A stretch of DNA of 64,000 nucleotides from an uncultured Lachnospiraceae bacterium (GTDB taxonomy: Bacteria > Bacillota > Clostridia > Lachnospirales > Lachnospiraceae): contig CAMKQH010000006.1 of the NCBI GenBank assembly GCA_946414885.1, positions 1-64,000 on the forward strand. Reading direction: 5' to 3'. Position numbers and translations under genes: made by a program. The notes below the pieces were generated by a model. It worked only from the letters and a program-made list of their open reading frames with translations, was not told the DNA's origin and made no database searches. Positions 9,736-18,112 of this stretch are shown in pieces. How positions within the stretch are numbered: the first letter of the stretch is position 1; each line of letters begins with the position of its first letter.

Positions 9736-10866
9736 ATGAAATACGCTAAACCGAAGATTGAACTTTTAGAGTACCATAACGAAAGCACAAGGTTTATGAA
9801 TCGTGATTACGTAAAGGCCTTGGGAGAAGACTTGTCTAAAATTCTGCAGGCATATAAAGTAGACGCCGTAATCAAGGATTGCAGAATGACACCACTCGCT
9901 GCGATGTATGACGTTATTCCCGGAACTGGCGTTAGCATAAAGGCTTTTCGGACATTGAGGAGCGAATTGGAACTTTGGTTGGCATCGCCAGTTGAAATTA
10001 TGGAAACAGGAAGTGACATGTATACCATAGGCGTTGCCGTGAAGAACTGGAATGAATCACCAACAGTTGGATTAAGGGAAGTGTTGGAATCGGATGAGTT
10101 TACTAAGTCAGATTACGTGTTGCCCATAGCAGCGGGAGTTAACGTTATGGGAAAGCCGTTTGTTTTTGATCTTGCCGAGTCCACGCATTTGCTGATTGCA
10201 GGAACTACCGGATCTGGTAAGAGCGTGTTCCTAAATGACATTATTATGAGCATTCTGTTTACTAAGGATCCCGACGAAGTAAAACTGGCAATGATTGATC
10301 CTAAACATGTGGAATTAGGTGCATATAACGGCATCCCCCACATGCTAATGCCAGTGGTGAGCGAGGCAGGAAAGGCGCTTGCCTTAATGCAGTTTATCGA
10401 TGGTGAACTGGATGAAAGATTTAAACTGTTTGCTGACGTAGGCGTAAGAAAGATTGAAGACTATAACGAAAAGATGGGAGACAAGAAAAAACTCCCGCGA
10501 ATTGTTGTCGTTGTGGATGAGTACATGGAGATGATGTTTAAGGCTCCCAAGGAGCTTGAAAACTATATCAGTAGAGTTGCCAGAATGGCTCGCGCAGCTG
10601 GTATTCATTTGATATTGGCAACGCAGAGACCTACTTCGAACGTGGTTACTTCAAGCATCAAAGCCAATATTCCTTGCAGGGCATCCTTTACCGTTTTGGA
10701 CTGGCGAGAGTCTAAAACTATTTTGGATAGGACTGGTGCGGAGCGCCTTTTGGGAAACGGCGACATGCTGTTCTCAGCAGCTGATGCGGCCGTTCCGGTT
10801 CATGCACAGGCGGCACTAATTACTGGAGAGGAAGTTGACAGGGTTGTGGCAAGTATACGAATTTAG
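9736..10866 (+). CDS. Soluble FtsK/SpoIIIE-type DNA translocase ATPase
   Basis: The 376-residue protein has only the motor part of an FtsK/SpoIIIE ATPase: Walker A GTTGSGKS (about 156-163), the DPKHVEL segment, Walker B VVVVDEYMEM (about 256-265) and the arginine-finger region LATQRPTSNVVT. There are no membrane segments and no C-terminal gamma winged helix, so it is not the cell-division translocase. The N-terminal 110 residues are unassigned. It starts 5 bp after the giant helicase, which suggests translational coupling and joint function. Stand-alone FtsK/HerA-type motors accompany nucleases in several defence systems. Its role as the DNA pump of a two-gene system with the upstream helicase-nuclease is inference. 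Confidence 0.85.
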   Translation: MKYAKPKIELLEYHNESTRFMNRDYVKALGEDLSKILQAYKVDAVIKDCRMTPLAAMYDVIPGTGVSIKAFRTLRSELELWLASPVEIMETGSDMYTIGVAVKNWNESPTVGLREVLESDEFTKSDYVLPIAAGVNVMGKPFVFDLAESTHLLIAGTTGSGKSVFLNDIIMSILFTKDPDEVKLAMIDPKHVELGAYNGIPHMLMPVVSEAGKALALMQFIDGELDERFKLFADVGVRKIEDYNEKMGDKKKLPRIVVVVDEYMEMMFKAPKELENYISRVARMARAAGIHLILATQRPTSNVVTSSIKANIPCRASFTVLDWRESKTILDRTGAERLLGNGDMLFSAADAAVPVHAQAALITGEEVDRVVASIRI

Positions 10867-10925
10867 GATAGTGATGAGGTTAATTCGTCAATGGTTGCGC
10901 TTAATAAATGAATGGGGGATTATTC

Positions 10926-12788
10926 ATGGAGAATTCTAATGTAGATTATAAGCAGGAAAAGTACGAGCTTACGATAACGGCTGAAAATGTGCATTCCACA
11001 GATAGACGCTTTACAATGAATAATTTAAGCCTTGGTGATAATTACAAGCCTATAGATGTATATTTCCAAAAGGCTGATGGGACCGTTGTAAGGAGGAAGA
11101 GGAGCAAAAGCGAAAGTCCAATATCAAATCGTACATTGCCAAAACTAGTTTGCCAGATATTTGAAAGCCAATTAGATTCACTTTCAGACAACGATAAAAA
11201 GAATTTTCCAATATGTCGTTATTCGCCTAAAACTGCAATTGTCAGAGGTATTTATCCGACTAAGGATGAGTACAAGAGACATAATAAAACTATCGAAATG
11301 ATGACATATAAAAGGGAAGATGGTCCACAGTTTGTTTTTTACGCATGGAATGTATTTTCAACTCTGGTTTTTGCTCGAGAATGCTTAAAACGCTTTGGCG
11401 ATGCAGAAGATAGATTTGTCTTGATTTATCGTGACAAAACGGAACAAGAAAAAAAGCAACCGTCTAATAGTAAAAAGGTTGAAGATGATGTAATTAAGAC
11501 GGCGCAAGAAAGCAAGAATCCTTATTCAAAGATTTTATTAGAATCAAAAAACATTATTTTGAGAGGTGCTCCTGGAACTGGAAAGTCTTATCTTGCAAAA
11601 GCAATTGCCGCAGACATTATTAGTAATGGATACACAGATCAATACGCTAATCTCACGGTTGAACAGCGTAAGCAGGTTGAATTCGTGCAATTCCATCCAA
11701 GTTACGATTATTCAGATTTTGTAGAAGGCTTGCGTCCAAAAATGAATGACGACGGAACAATGGGTTTCGAATTACAGGATGGAGTCTTTAAGAGATTTGT
11801 CGATAGAGCACGTAAGAATTATGAAGATTCACAAAAAACAAAAGAAGAGATGGAACAGGAAATTACTGCATTGGAGGCAATTTCTGATTTCTTTGATAAT
11901 ATAAACTTTGGCGTGGATTCTTTTAAAACCATTACTGGAAACGAGTTTTTTGTTACAAATGTTGATGACAAGCATGTTTATGTTTCAATACCAGGAAACG
12001 AATCCGCTAATAAGTTGACATTAAGTATGCTTGAGATTAAGAAGTTGGTAGAATCAGGGCAGGATTTTAATAAAATCAGCGATATCACTCGATTCTTTGG
12101 AAAACAGTTTGCCACACAGGGCTATTCCTATGACTTTGCTATATGTAAGGCAATAAAGAAGCATAAGATTTCGAAGGCAAAGTCAGTTGATAAGACGGAA
12201 GAACTGAAAAAATTCATTTTTATTATCGATGAGATTAATCGAGGGGAAATCTCAAAAATCTTAGGAGAATTATTCTATGCCATTGATCCTGGATACAGAG
12301 GAATAAAAGGAGAAGTGTCAACGCAATATGCCAACATGCATGCGGATCCGGATGAAAAGTTTTACGTTCCGGAAAATGTATATATTATAGGAACCATGAA
12401 TGACATAGATAGGTCCGTTGACAGCTTTGACTTTGCCACGAGAAGGCGATTTAGATTTGTTGAAATAAAAGCGGATGCTACACAGGGTATGTTAGAAGAT
12501 CTCGAGGATGAGGAGCTTAAGAATGAAGCAGTCTCTAGAATGGATCGACTGAACGCTGAAATACTCAAAGTCGAAGATTTGAATAGGAATTATCAGATCG
12601 GAGCGTCCTATTTCTTGAAACTGAAAACGCTAAGTTTTGAAGAATTATGGACTGATTCGCTCAAACCGCTTTTAGAAGATTATGTGCGCGGCTTGTATGA
12701 CGAAAAGGGCAAAATGGAGCAATTTGCGCATGCGTACGGATACATTGCACCATCAGGAGATGATTCGGATGAAGGTATTCAGAATTAA
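10926..12788 (+). CDS. mcrB: McrB-type AAA+ GTPase of a modification-dependent restriction system
   Basis: McrB is the GTP-driven motor that recognises modified DNA and activates the McrC nuclease. The AAA+ part shows Walker A GAPGTGKS (about 214-221), FHPSYDYSDFVEGLRP, Walker B IIDEINRGE (about 433) and the McrB signature GTMNDIDRS (about 488-496) followed by ATRRRF. The first 200 residues should hold the DNA-reading domain; I do not recognise the fold, so target modification is unknown. The ATG at 10926 is preferred over 10908 because GGGGG at 10914-10918 sits 7 bases before it. It overlaps mcrC by 20 bp. Confidence 0.9.
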   Translation: MENSNVDYKQEKYELTITAENVHSTDRRFTMNNLSLGDNYKPIDVYFQKADGTVVRRKRSKSESPISNRTLPKLVCQIFESQLDSLSDNDKKNFPICRYSPKTAIVRGIYPTKDEYKRHNKTIEMMTYKREDGPQFVFYAWNVFSTLVFARECLKRFGDAEDRFVLIYRDKTEQEKKQPSNSKKVEDDVIKTAQESKNPYSKILLESKNIILRGAPGTGKSYLAKAIAADIISNGYTDQYANLTVEQRKQVEFVQFHPSYDYSDFVEGLRPKMNDDGTMGFELQDGVFKRFVDRARKNYEDSQKTKEEMEQEITALEAISDFFDNINFGVDSFKTITGNEFFVTNVDDKHVYVSIPGNESANKLTLSMLEIKKLVESGQDFNKISDITRFFGKQFATQGYSYDFAICKAIKKHKISKAKSVDKTEELKKFIFIIDEINRGEISKILGELFYAIDPGYRGIKGEVSTQYANMHADPDEKFYVPENVYIIGTMNDIDRSVDSFDFATRRRFRFVEIKADATQGMLEDLEDEELKNEAVSRMDRLNAEILKVEDLNRNYQIGASYFLKLKTLSFEELWTDSLKPLLEDYVRGLYDEKGKMEQFAHAYGYIAPSGDDSDEGIQN

Positions 12789-14094
12789 GGATAATAACTC
12801 GCGGCGAAAAGAAGATTTTCGTGATGTTTCCAGTTTGGTTAACATTGTGGCCAATAAGACTATGCTTAAGCTAGAACAGGAAGGCGTTTTTATTTTTCCT
12901 GAAATAATAAAGGATTCAGATGACATTACTAAAGATCAGATGATTTTACAGGGAATAAACGATTGCTATCAGTCGGGTAATGTCATGGGGTATATTGGTT
13001 ATGGTGAAGAAAGACTAATTATTGAGTCGCGCTTTAGTAATGGCGAAGAAGATTTCTTTTTTCAGTATCTTTTGGAACGAGTTCTTGAAGTGCCTAACAT
13101 AGTGGATTTAAAAGTGGAAGCAAACCAGCGAAATAGAATTTATAACTTATTGCTTTTTATGTTTCCGCATTACTTAAAATCGGCAATGCGAAAGGGGCTT
13201 TTCAAGACATACATAAGGCGGTGCTATAATGATGAAAATGTGAGGGGTTCTATAGATATTGCGAGGCACATTAGTAAGAACACGCCATTTCAGGGAAACA
13301 TAGCATATAATCAGCGAGAATATGATTTTGACAATTATCTAATTGAACTCATCCGGCATGCTATAGAATACATAAACGGAAAATCGTATGGAAGCAATCT
13401 CCTTGGCACGATTAAAGATGAAGTCAAACTAATAGTTGATGCAACACCTAAATATAGAATTGCTGACAGAAGAAAGGTCGTCGAGTATAATCAAAATCAT
13501 GTAGTAAGGCATGCGTTTTACCATGAATACAGAGCATTGCAGCAACTATGCCTTTTAATCCTTAGGAACGAAAAAAATCAGATTGGACTTGGAACAAGGA
13601 GAATGTACGGTATTCTTTTTGATGGTGCATGGCTGTGGGAAGAATATATAAACAAGTTGGTGGGGGATAAGTATTATCATCCAATGAATAAAAGCAGAAG
13701 TGGCGCCCAATGGTTGTTTGCGGGAAATAACGGGCTTATATATCCTGATTTCATCGGCAAGAATGCAAATAATAGGATTATAGCTGATGCCAAATATAAG
13801 CCAGAAGAGAATATTCGAAATAAAGATTATCTTCAGATTGTGGCATACATGTATCGTTTTGATGCAAGAAGAGGCGCATATTTTTATCCGGAAAGCAAAG
13901 AGGGTACGGATGAGATATTTAGACTCAATTGCGGAATCTCCCATGAGAAAAACGTAAAAGCCAGAAACGATGTAATTATTTTGAAACATGGTTTAAAGAT
14001 TCCGCAAAAAGTAAGTGGCTATCTTGAATTTAAGAAGCTTATGAAAAAGAATGAAACCTGTTTTATTTCTGAACTGAAGGCGTTTGCAGAATAA
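12769..14094 (+). CDS. mcrC: McrC-type nuclease subunit
   Basis: McrC binds the McrB ring and cuts DNA. The C-terminal half carries a PD-(D/E)XK active site seen as LIYPDFIG (about 322-329) and IIADAKYK (about 336-343). The N-terminal half is the usual McrC scaffold. The start at 12769 is preferred because AGGAG at 12754-12758 lies about 10 bases before it; an alternative ATG at 12760 sits too close to that site. The gene begins inside the end of mcrB, so the two products are translationally coupled, as expected for subunits of one complex. The length of 441 residues is somewhat longer than E. coli McrC. Confidence 0.9.
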   Translation: MKVFRIKDNNSRRKEDFRDVSSLVNIVANKTMLKLEQEGVFIFPEIIKDSDDITKDQMILQGINDCYQSGNVMGYIGYGEERLIIESRFSNGEEDFFFQYLLERVLEVPNIVDLKVEANQRNRIYNLLLFMFPHYLKSAMRKGLFKTYIRRCYNDENVRGSIDIARHISKNTPFQGNIAYNQREYDFDNYLIELIRHAIEYINGKSYGSNLLGTIKDEVKLIVDATPKYRIADRRKVVEYNQNHVVRHAFYHEYRALQQLCLLILRNEKNQIGLGTRRMYGILFDGAWLWEEYINKLVGDKYYHPMNKSRSGAQWLFAGNNGLIYPDFIGKNANNRIIADAKYKPEENIRNKDYLQIVAYMYRFDARRGAYFYPESKEGTDEIFRLNCGISHEKNVKARNDVIILKHGLKIPQKVSGYLEFKKLMKKNETCFISELKAFAE

Positions 14095-14174
14095 TTATTT
14101 TTTTATGGACATTGGAAGTTTGGATATGTGATTTGAATTCATTTGGTAGTCCCAATGGGAGGAGATATTCTTTG

Positions 14175-15149
14175 ATGAAAAACAAAATTGTATTGCTATT
14201 TCTTATGCTTTTGATTGCAACACTGTTTGGCGCTTGTAATGACATGTTTAATATTCCTAAATCTCAGGAAAATACGATAGATGCATCAGGAAAAAGCGAG
14301 GAGACTGATGAACCCAGACAAAAGGAGACTGCAGATAAGTTGGAAGCGTACGAAATGACTTCATCATCCATGACGGAAGATAACTTTTCGATAGAAAGTG
14401 AGGAGATGAAGAATACAAATACTTCAGAAGGATATTTAATGGATGCAAGGGTTCGGGATGCTGCCTTTACAGATTGTCTGATTCAAGTTAACAACATGGT
14501 GCTTAAGGCTGTTGACAATGGCGCTAATTATGCGGACATGAAATACACAGGTACGGTTTCGGAATTGATTGATCAGATTAACTCGAAATCGGAGGAAGAA
14601 TTATATTATTATAATGTTAAAGATATAAATATTAATCCGGATATTAGTGTTTATAATCCAGATATGCTTATTGCAAACACTCCTTTAGATTCAAGGATAT
14701 TTGTCAGTGACAAAGAGGGTAAAACCCTTTTAGAGTTGGAATACCATAATGATAGTAAAAGAACTTGTGCTCTAAAAGATTGTTTGGCGAATATAGTTAT
14801 CCATATTCCAGGATATGAACCAACATGCGAATTTCCCACTTTTATTTGGAAGAACATAGATGCTGATAACAGTACATGGACATATTCTTCCGTTACCGAA
14901 CTGTTTGAAGAATTTAGAGATGATCCAAGATTTTTCATTTCGGAGATGAATATGTCAAATGGGCTGGAGTATAGAATATCATTTGACATCTTGGATCATG
15001 ATAACATCTACAATACGGGTAAGCATGTGAACTTTGGCTACACATTCATATTTGATCCCGATACAGCTGATTTGATTAACATTGAAGCCAATTGGGACGG
15101 TGGGTTAAACATTTTGGGACGTCACATGTATTTTGAATTTATTGATTAA
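14175..15149 (+). CDS. Predicted lipoprotein of unknown function
   Basis: The protein of 324 residues starts MKNKIVLLFLMLLIATLFGAC: a charged tip, a hydrophobic stretch and a lipobox LFGAC with the lipidated cysteine at residue 21. A Ser/Thr/Glu-rich linker follows (about 25-90), then a globular part of about 230 residues that I do not recognise. It is expected on the outer face of the membrane. GGAGGAGA at 14158-14165 serves the ATG at 14175; the upstream in-frame ATG at 14112 would spoil the signal peptide. It lies 80 bp after mcrC and before the riboswitch promoter. A link to the defence genes cannot be shown. Confidence 0.7.
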   Translation: MKNKIVLLFLMLLIATLFGACNDMFNIPKSQENTIDASGKSEETDEPRQKETADKLEAYEMTSSSMTEDNFSIESEEMKNTNTSEGYLMDARVRDAAFTDCLIQVNNMVLKAVDNGANYADMKYTGTVSELIDQINSKSEEELYYYNVKDININPDISVYNPDMLIANTPLDSRIFVSDKEGKTLLELEYHNDSKRTCALKDCLANIVIHIPGYEPTCEFPTFIWKNIDADNSTWTYSSVTELFEEFRDDPRFFISEMNMSNGLEYRISFDILDHDNIYNTGKHVNFGYTFIFDPDTADLINIEANWDGGLNILGRHMYFEFID

Positions 15150-15258
15150 ATATGTCCGATGGTATTAATAGGGTATGACGCCCTGGTTGTTATATAGAAT
15201 AGATGAGGTGATAAGAATTTTGTTTTCTTAAAAATGACAGTTATAGTTGGTATTCCTC

Positions 15259-15288
15259 TTGACAGAATTCGCCTAAATGAATTATAAT
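15259..15288 (+). promoter_or_regulatory. Consensus sigma-A promoter of the Zorya/DrmAB-like operon
   Basis: TTGACA at 15259-15264 and TATAAT at 15283-15288 are both perfect consensus hexamers with an 18-bp spacer. Transcription would start near 15295, about 20 nt before the riboswitch aptamer. The flanking stretch 15150-15258 holds no gene and no convincing structure. Confidence 0.85.
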
Positions 15289-15316
15289 ATAGTACATAAG
15301 AAGAAAACGAAAATAT

Positions 15317-15407
15317 GGTAATACGAATCAGCAAAACAGTCGAAAGGCTGCGGCGCAAAACTAATAGGGCCTGTAAAATGGTAGCCAGTTGCAGTGTATT
15401 GGTATTA
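15317..15407 (+). ncRNA. Cyclic di-GMP-I (GEMM-I) riboswitch aptamer
   Basis: The GEMM-I landmarks occur in order: closing stem TAATAC (15319-15324) with GTATTA (15402-15407); GCAAAAC; a five-pair stem CAGTC/GGCTG with a GAAA tetraloop; the near-invariant GGCGCAAAAC; GGGCCTG; and ATGGTAGCCAGTTGC as the 3' half of the second stem. The GAAA loop and the GGTAGCC receptor side are the parts that dock in the known c-di-GMP-I structure. It sits directly between a consensus promoter and an intrinsic terminator, the standard layout for transcription control. The downstream operon should therefore respond to c-di-GMP. The sign of the response cannot be read with certainty. Confidence 0.9.
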
Positions 15408-15408
15408 G

Positions 15409-15448
15409 GCATTCAAAGCCCTGGAAGGGTAGCTTTGGGTGCTTTTTT
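15409..15448 (+). terminator. Intrinsic terminator of the c-di-GMP riboswitch (expression platform)
   Basis: CAAAGC (15414-15419) pairs with GCTTTG (15432-15437), extended by inner CC/GG pairs and an outer GCA/TGC, and six T follow at 15443-15448. It begins one base after the aptamer closing stem. The 5' arm GCCCT (15418-15422) can instead pair with AGGGC (15366-15370) inside the aptamer, a possible antiterminator that ligand binding would block; that would make an OFF switch. Confidence 0.85.
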
Positions 15449-15469
15449 ATTTGAATGAAAGGTAGATAT

Positions 15470-15688
15470 ATGATGAACGATTATTTGACAATAAAAGAAA
15501 CGGCGGAGAAGTGGGAATTGACGCCAAGACGAGTTCAGAAAATGTGCTCAGACGGGAGGATCGAAGGAGCCGTTAAGTTTGGACGGGATTGGGCTATCCC
15601 CATCAATGCAGAAAAACCAAAGGATGGAAGAATGACAACTGGTGAGTACAAGGATTGGAGAAAAAAGATACGCAAAAAAACGGAATAG
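15470..15688 (+). CDS. Small helix-turn-helix protein (MerR/excisionase-like)
   Basis: The protein of 72 residues has YLTIKETAEKWELTPRRVQKMCSDGRIEGAVKFGRDWAIP-type sequence, the winged-helix fold of excisionases and MerR-like DNA-binding domains, followed by a basic tail. It is the first gene after the riboswitch terminator. AAAGG at 15458-15462 lies 7 bases before the ATG at 15470; an in-frame ATG at 15455 sits right after the terminator and lacks a site. It may autoregulate the operon, or may simply be a common accessory HTH protein of this group. No effector domain is present. Confidence 0.75.
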   Translation: MMNDYLTIKETAEKWELTPRRVQKMCSDGRIEGAVKFGRDWAIPINAEKPKDGRMTTGEYKDWRKKIRKKTE

Positions 15689-15701
15689 AAGGTGCATGTT
15701 A

Positions 15702-16127
15702 ATGGATAAATACTATACTTTGCCAGAACTTTATGAAACCAAAGAAATAGATGAAGCATTTGTAGAGGTCTATAACAAGTTGTATGAGAAAGCTAAGGCT
15801 AGAGTGCGAGATAAGAATGTATATTTAAGAGCTTATCTTGACAAGCCAAGAGAATCTTCGTATGACGCACTGGATTTCAAACAAGATGCGATTATGGTCG
15901 AATGTGTTTTTTTAAGACAAATGACAAGGGACATGCAATGCGCTGAGGGACATGAATTAAAAAAATCTTCTATTAGGAATCGGGTAAAAGGACGACTTAA
16001 GGGAATATACTTGATGACATGTCCGATATGTAAAAGAATATACTCAGACATGACTGAAGACATAGAGAAACTGGAGCACTTAGGAATACCTTACTACATT
16101 GTTGAAGAAGGGAAGAACAGAAGATGA
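15702..16127 (+). CDS. Small zinc-ribbon-like protein of unknown function in the Zorya-like operon
   Basis: The product of 141 residues has a helical N-terminal half and a candidate metal site C80...H84...C107/C110 (CAEGH and CPIC) in the C-terminal half. I do not recognise the family. AGAAGG at 15687-15692 fits the ATG at 15702 (9-base spacing) better than 15696 or the longer frame from 15642, which overlaps the upstream gene. Its stop overlaps the zorA start (ATGA), so it is translated together with the motor. It lacks an HNH motif, so it is not a ZorE equivalent by eye. An operon-specific adaptor or nucleic-acid binder is a guess. Confidence 0.65.
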   Translation: MDKYYTLPELYETKEIDEAFVEVYNKLYEKAKARVRDKNVYLRAYLDKPRESSYDALDFKQDAIMVECVFLRQMTRDMQCAEGHELKKSSIRNRVKGRLKGIYLMTCPICKRIYSDMTEDIEKLEHLGIPYYIVEEGKNRR

Positions 16128-18112
16128 AAAACGAAATTCACTTTTTGAGATGGTGCACGTGGATAATTTTTGTATTAGGAATTATAGTGGCGTTAGTGTT
16201 TAAGTATGCGCATGCCGGAACACTGGACATGTCCATAGATTCCAATATGATTATTATGTTGATATTCTTTGTTTTTGTTTTTTGTTTCTTTTTGCGTGCG
16301 TTCCTTAAGTTTGGCATAGGCAATAAGCTTATAATGAATGTAAACATAGTGACGGAACAAATAAAAACATGGAAAGATAATGGCTCTAAACCGCATGAAA
16401 TTATGGGAAGGATCATATCAGGCGAAATTTCGTTTGATAATGATGAAATGAAAAATGCTTTAGAACAGTATAAACAGGATGTTAAGGATATGATGAATGC
16501 ATCGGGCGACACATATCTAGACATTGACGCGTATATAAATAATTCCATTATTGATAAAGAGATTCGCACATATTTCCTAAACCAGATTTCGGGTACTATG
16601 ACGGGTTTAGGTATTCTTGGAACATTTATAGGTTTGTCCATTGGTTTGAATAGTTTTAATCTGAGTGGTACTTCCTCCGACATAACTAACCAGATACAAC
16701 CATTGATGGAAGGAATCAAAGTTGCTTTCCATACTTCGATAGTAGGTATTTTTTATTCAATATTCTTCAACCTTATTTATCGAAGATTGCTTACTAAGTA
16801 TCATAATGAGGTAAATACGTTTCTCACAACCTTTCATAAATGTGTAATTCCGATTTCAGATAATGGAACGGAAAGCACAATGATTAAATATCAGAAAAAG
16901 ATTGAAGCATTGCTGGAAAGACAACTTGAGGAGTCTGTAAAAAGAAATATTGCTGAATCAGAACAAAATAAGATATGGAATGGTAGCTTAGATAATATAT
17001 ACGGAGCCTTAAACAGAAGCAATAATTTAGTTGGACACATAAGTGAGGAGGTTTCAGGTAGCTTTACGAGAGTGATGAATGATGTTGTCGTTCCGGAAAT
17101 CCGCAAGATGGGAAAAATCGTCGAGGAGTTTGCGAAGAATACTCATAAAGACCAAGTGGAAGAGTTGTCCAGATTGGTAAATACGTTTGTCCAGGAAATG
17201 AAAAAAGCATTGGGTAGTAGCTTTGAAGATTTGGCATCTATCATAAAGGAAACTAATGAATGGCAGAAGAAATCGCTTGATGAGATGCAGAATGTCTTGG
17301 ACAAAGTTAATGCAACTACGGTCGATTTGGTTACGATTGATGGTTTGATTGAAGATGCAATTAAGAGCGTTTCTGATTATTCCGCAGAAATTGAGAAGAT
17401 GCAGGAGGCAGTTAACAGAAATCTTGAAAGTCTGAACGTGCAATGTGATCTGAATAATGATATTATTCAAAGCCAGACTCAGGAATTGGCCGAGATTAAT
17501 AAGAGACAAGCGGCATTGCAATACGGAATGTCTGAGTCGATTAAACAAATTACGGAATGTTCTGAGAAGACCACCAAATATGTTGCTGATGCCTTGGAAC
17601 AGGTTAAGAGTAGCGCGGAGGAAGTGACGGAAACAATAACTTCAAGTACGGAAGAAGCACTGGAGAATATCCGACAAAAGACTGAAGATACTGTTGCAAG
17701 TATTGAAACGCTGTCAACTGAGGTGATGGATAAGCTCAACAATCAAATTGAGGACGTAAATGAACTGGATGATCAGGTAATGTCAGATATTTCCGATGCG
17801 GCCGATCGTTTGGGCAGTGTCGTTGAAGATTTGGATGAGCGAATGCAGGAAAGAATCAAGGAAACATTTATAACGTTTGATCAGCAACTAACCCATATTG
17901 TTTCACACTTGGCGAGTGTGCTTCAAGAGATGGAAAAAGTATCAAAGAGTACCAAAACTTCATATGATGGCATTTCTGGAAATATTGAAGACCAATTCAA
18001 TGAGTTACAGAGTAAACTGGAGGAGTATTTGGAATATGCTGACAAACTGCATCATGATATTTCAAATAAGTGGAACCAGTATAGACAGATTTCACTGGAG
18101 GAGAAGCAGTAA
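16124..18112 (+). CDS. zorA: ZorA-like MotA/ExbB-family motor protein with long coiled tail
   Basis: ZorA forms the stator-like proton-driven membrane motor of Zorya antiphage systems and carries a long cytoplasmic tail that signals to effector subunits. The 662 residues show membrane segments at about 11-27, 41-62, 157-178 and 197-221; the latter two, with GTMTGLGILGTFIGLSIGL and AFHTSIVGIF, match the MotA/TolQ/ExbB core. From about 235 to the end the sequence is heptad-rich coiled coil (repeated EEV, EEAL, ELDDQV patterns), as in ZorA tails. It overlaps the upstream gene by 4 bp and abuts zorB. The tail and defence neighbours argue against a flagellar MotA. Confidence 0.9.
   Translation: MKNEIHFLRWCTWIIFVLGIIVALVFKYAHAGTLDMSIDSNMIIMLIFFVFVFCFFLRAFLKFGIGNKLIMNVNIVTEQIKTWKDNGSKPHEIMGRIISGEISFDNDEMKNALEQYKQDVKDMMNASGDTYLDIDAYINNSIIDKEIRTYFLNQISGTMTGLGILGTFIGLSIGLNSFNLSGTSSDITNQIQPLMEGIKVAFHTSIVGIFYSIFFNLIYRRLLTKYHNEVNTFLTTFHKCVIPISDNGTESTMIKYQKKIEALLERQLEESVKRNIAESEQNKIWNGSLDNIYGALNRSNNLVGHISEEVSGSFTRVMNDVVVPEIRKMGKIVEEFAKNTHKDQVEELSRLVNTFVQEMKKALGSSFEDLASIIKETNEWQKKSLDEMQNVLDKVNATTVDLVTIDGLIEDAIKSVSDYSAEIEKMQEAVNRNLESLNVQCDLNNDIIQSQTQELAEINKRQAALQYGMSESIKQITECSEKTTKYVADALEQVKSSAEEVTETITSSTEEALENIRQKTEDTVASIETLSTEVMDKLNNQIEDVNELDDQVMSDISDAADRLGSVVEDLDERMQERIKETFITFDQQLTHIVSHLASVLQEMEKVSKSTKTSYDGISGNIEDQFNELQSKLEEYLEYADKLHHDISNKWNQYRQISLEEKQ

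Noticed and set aside
15702-16127. ZorE-like HNH nuclease
   Set aside because: The protein has C...H...CxxC but no HNH catalytic pattern and is shorter than ZorE.
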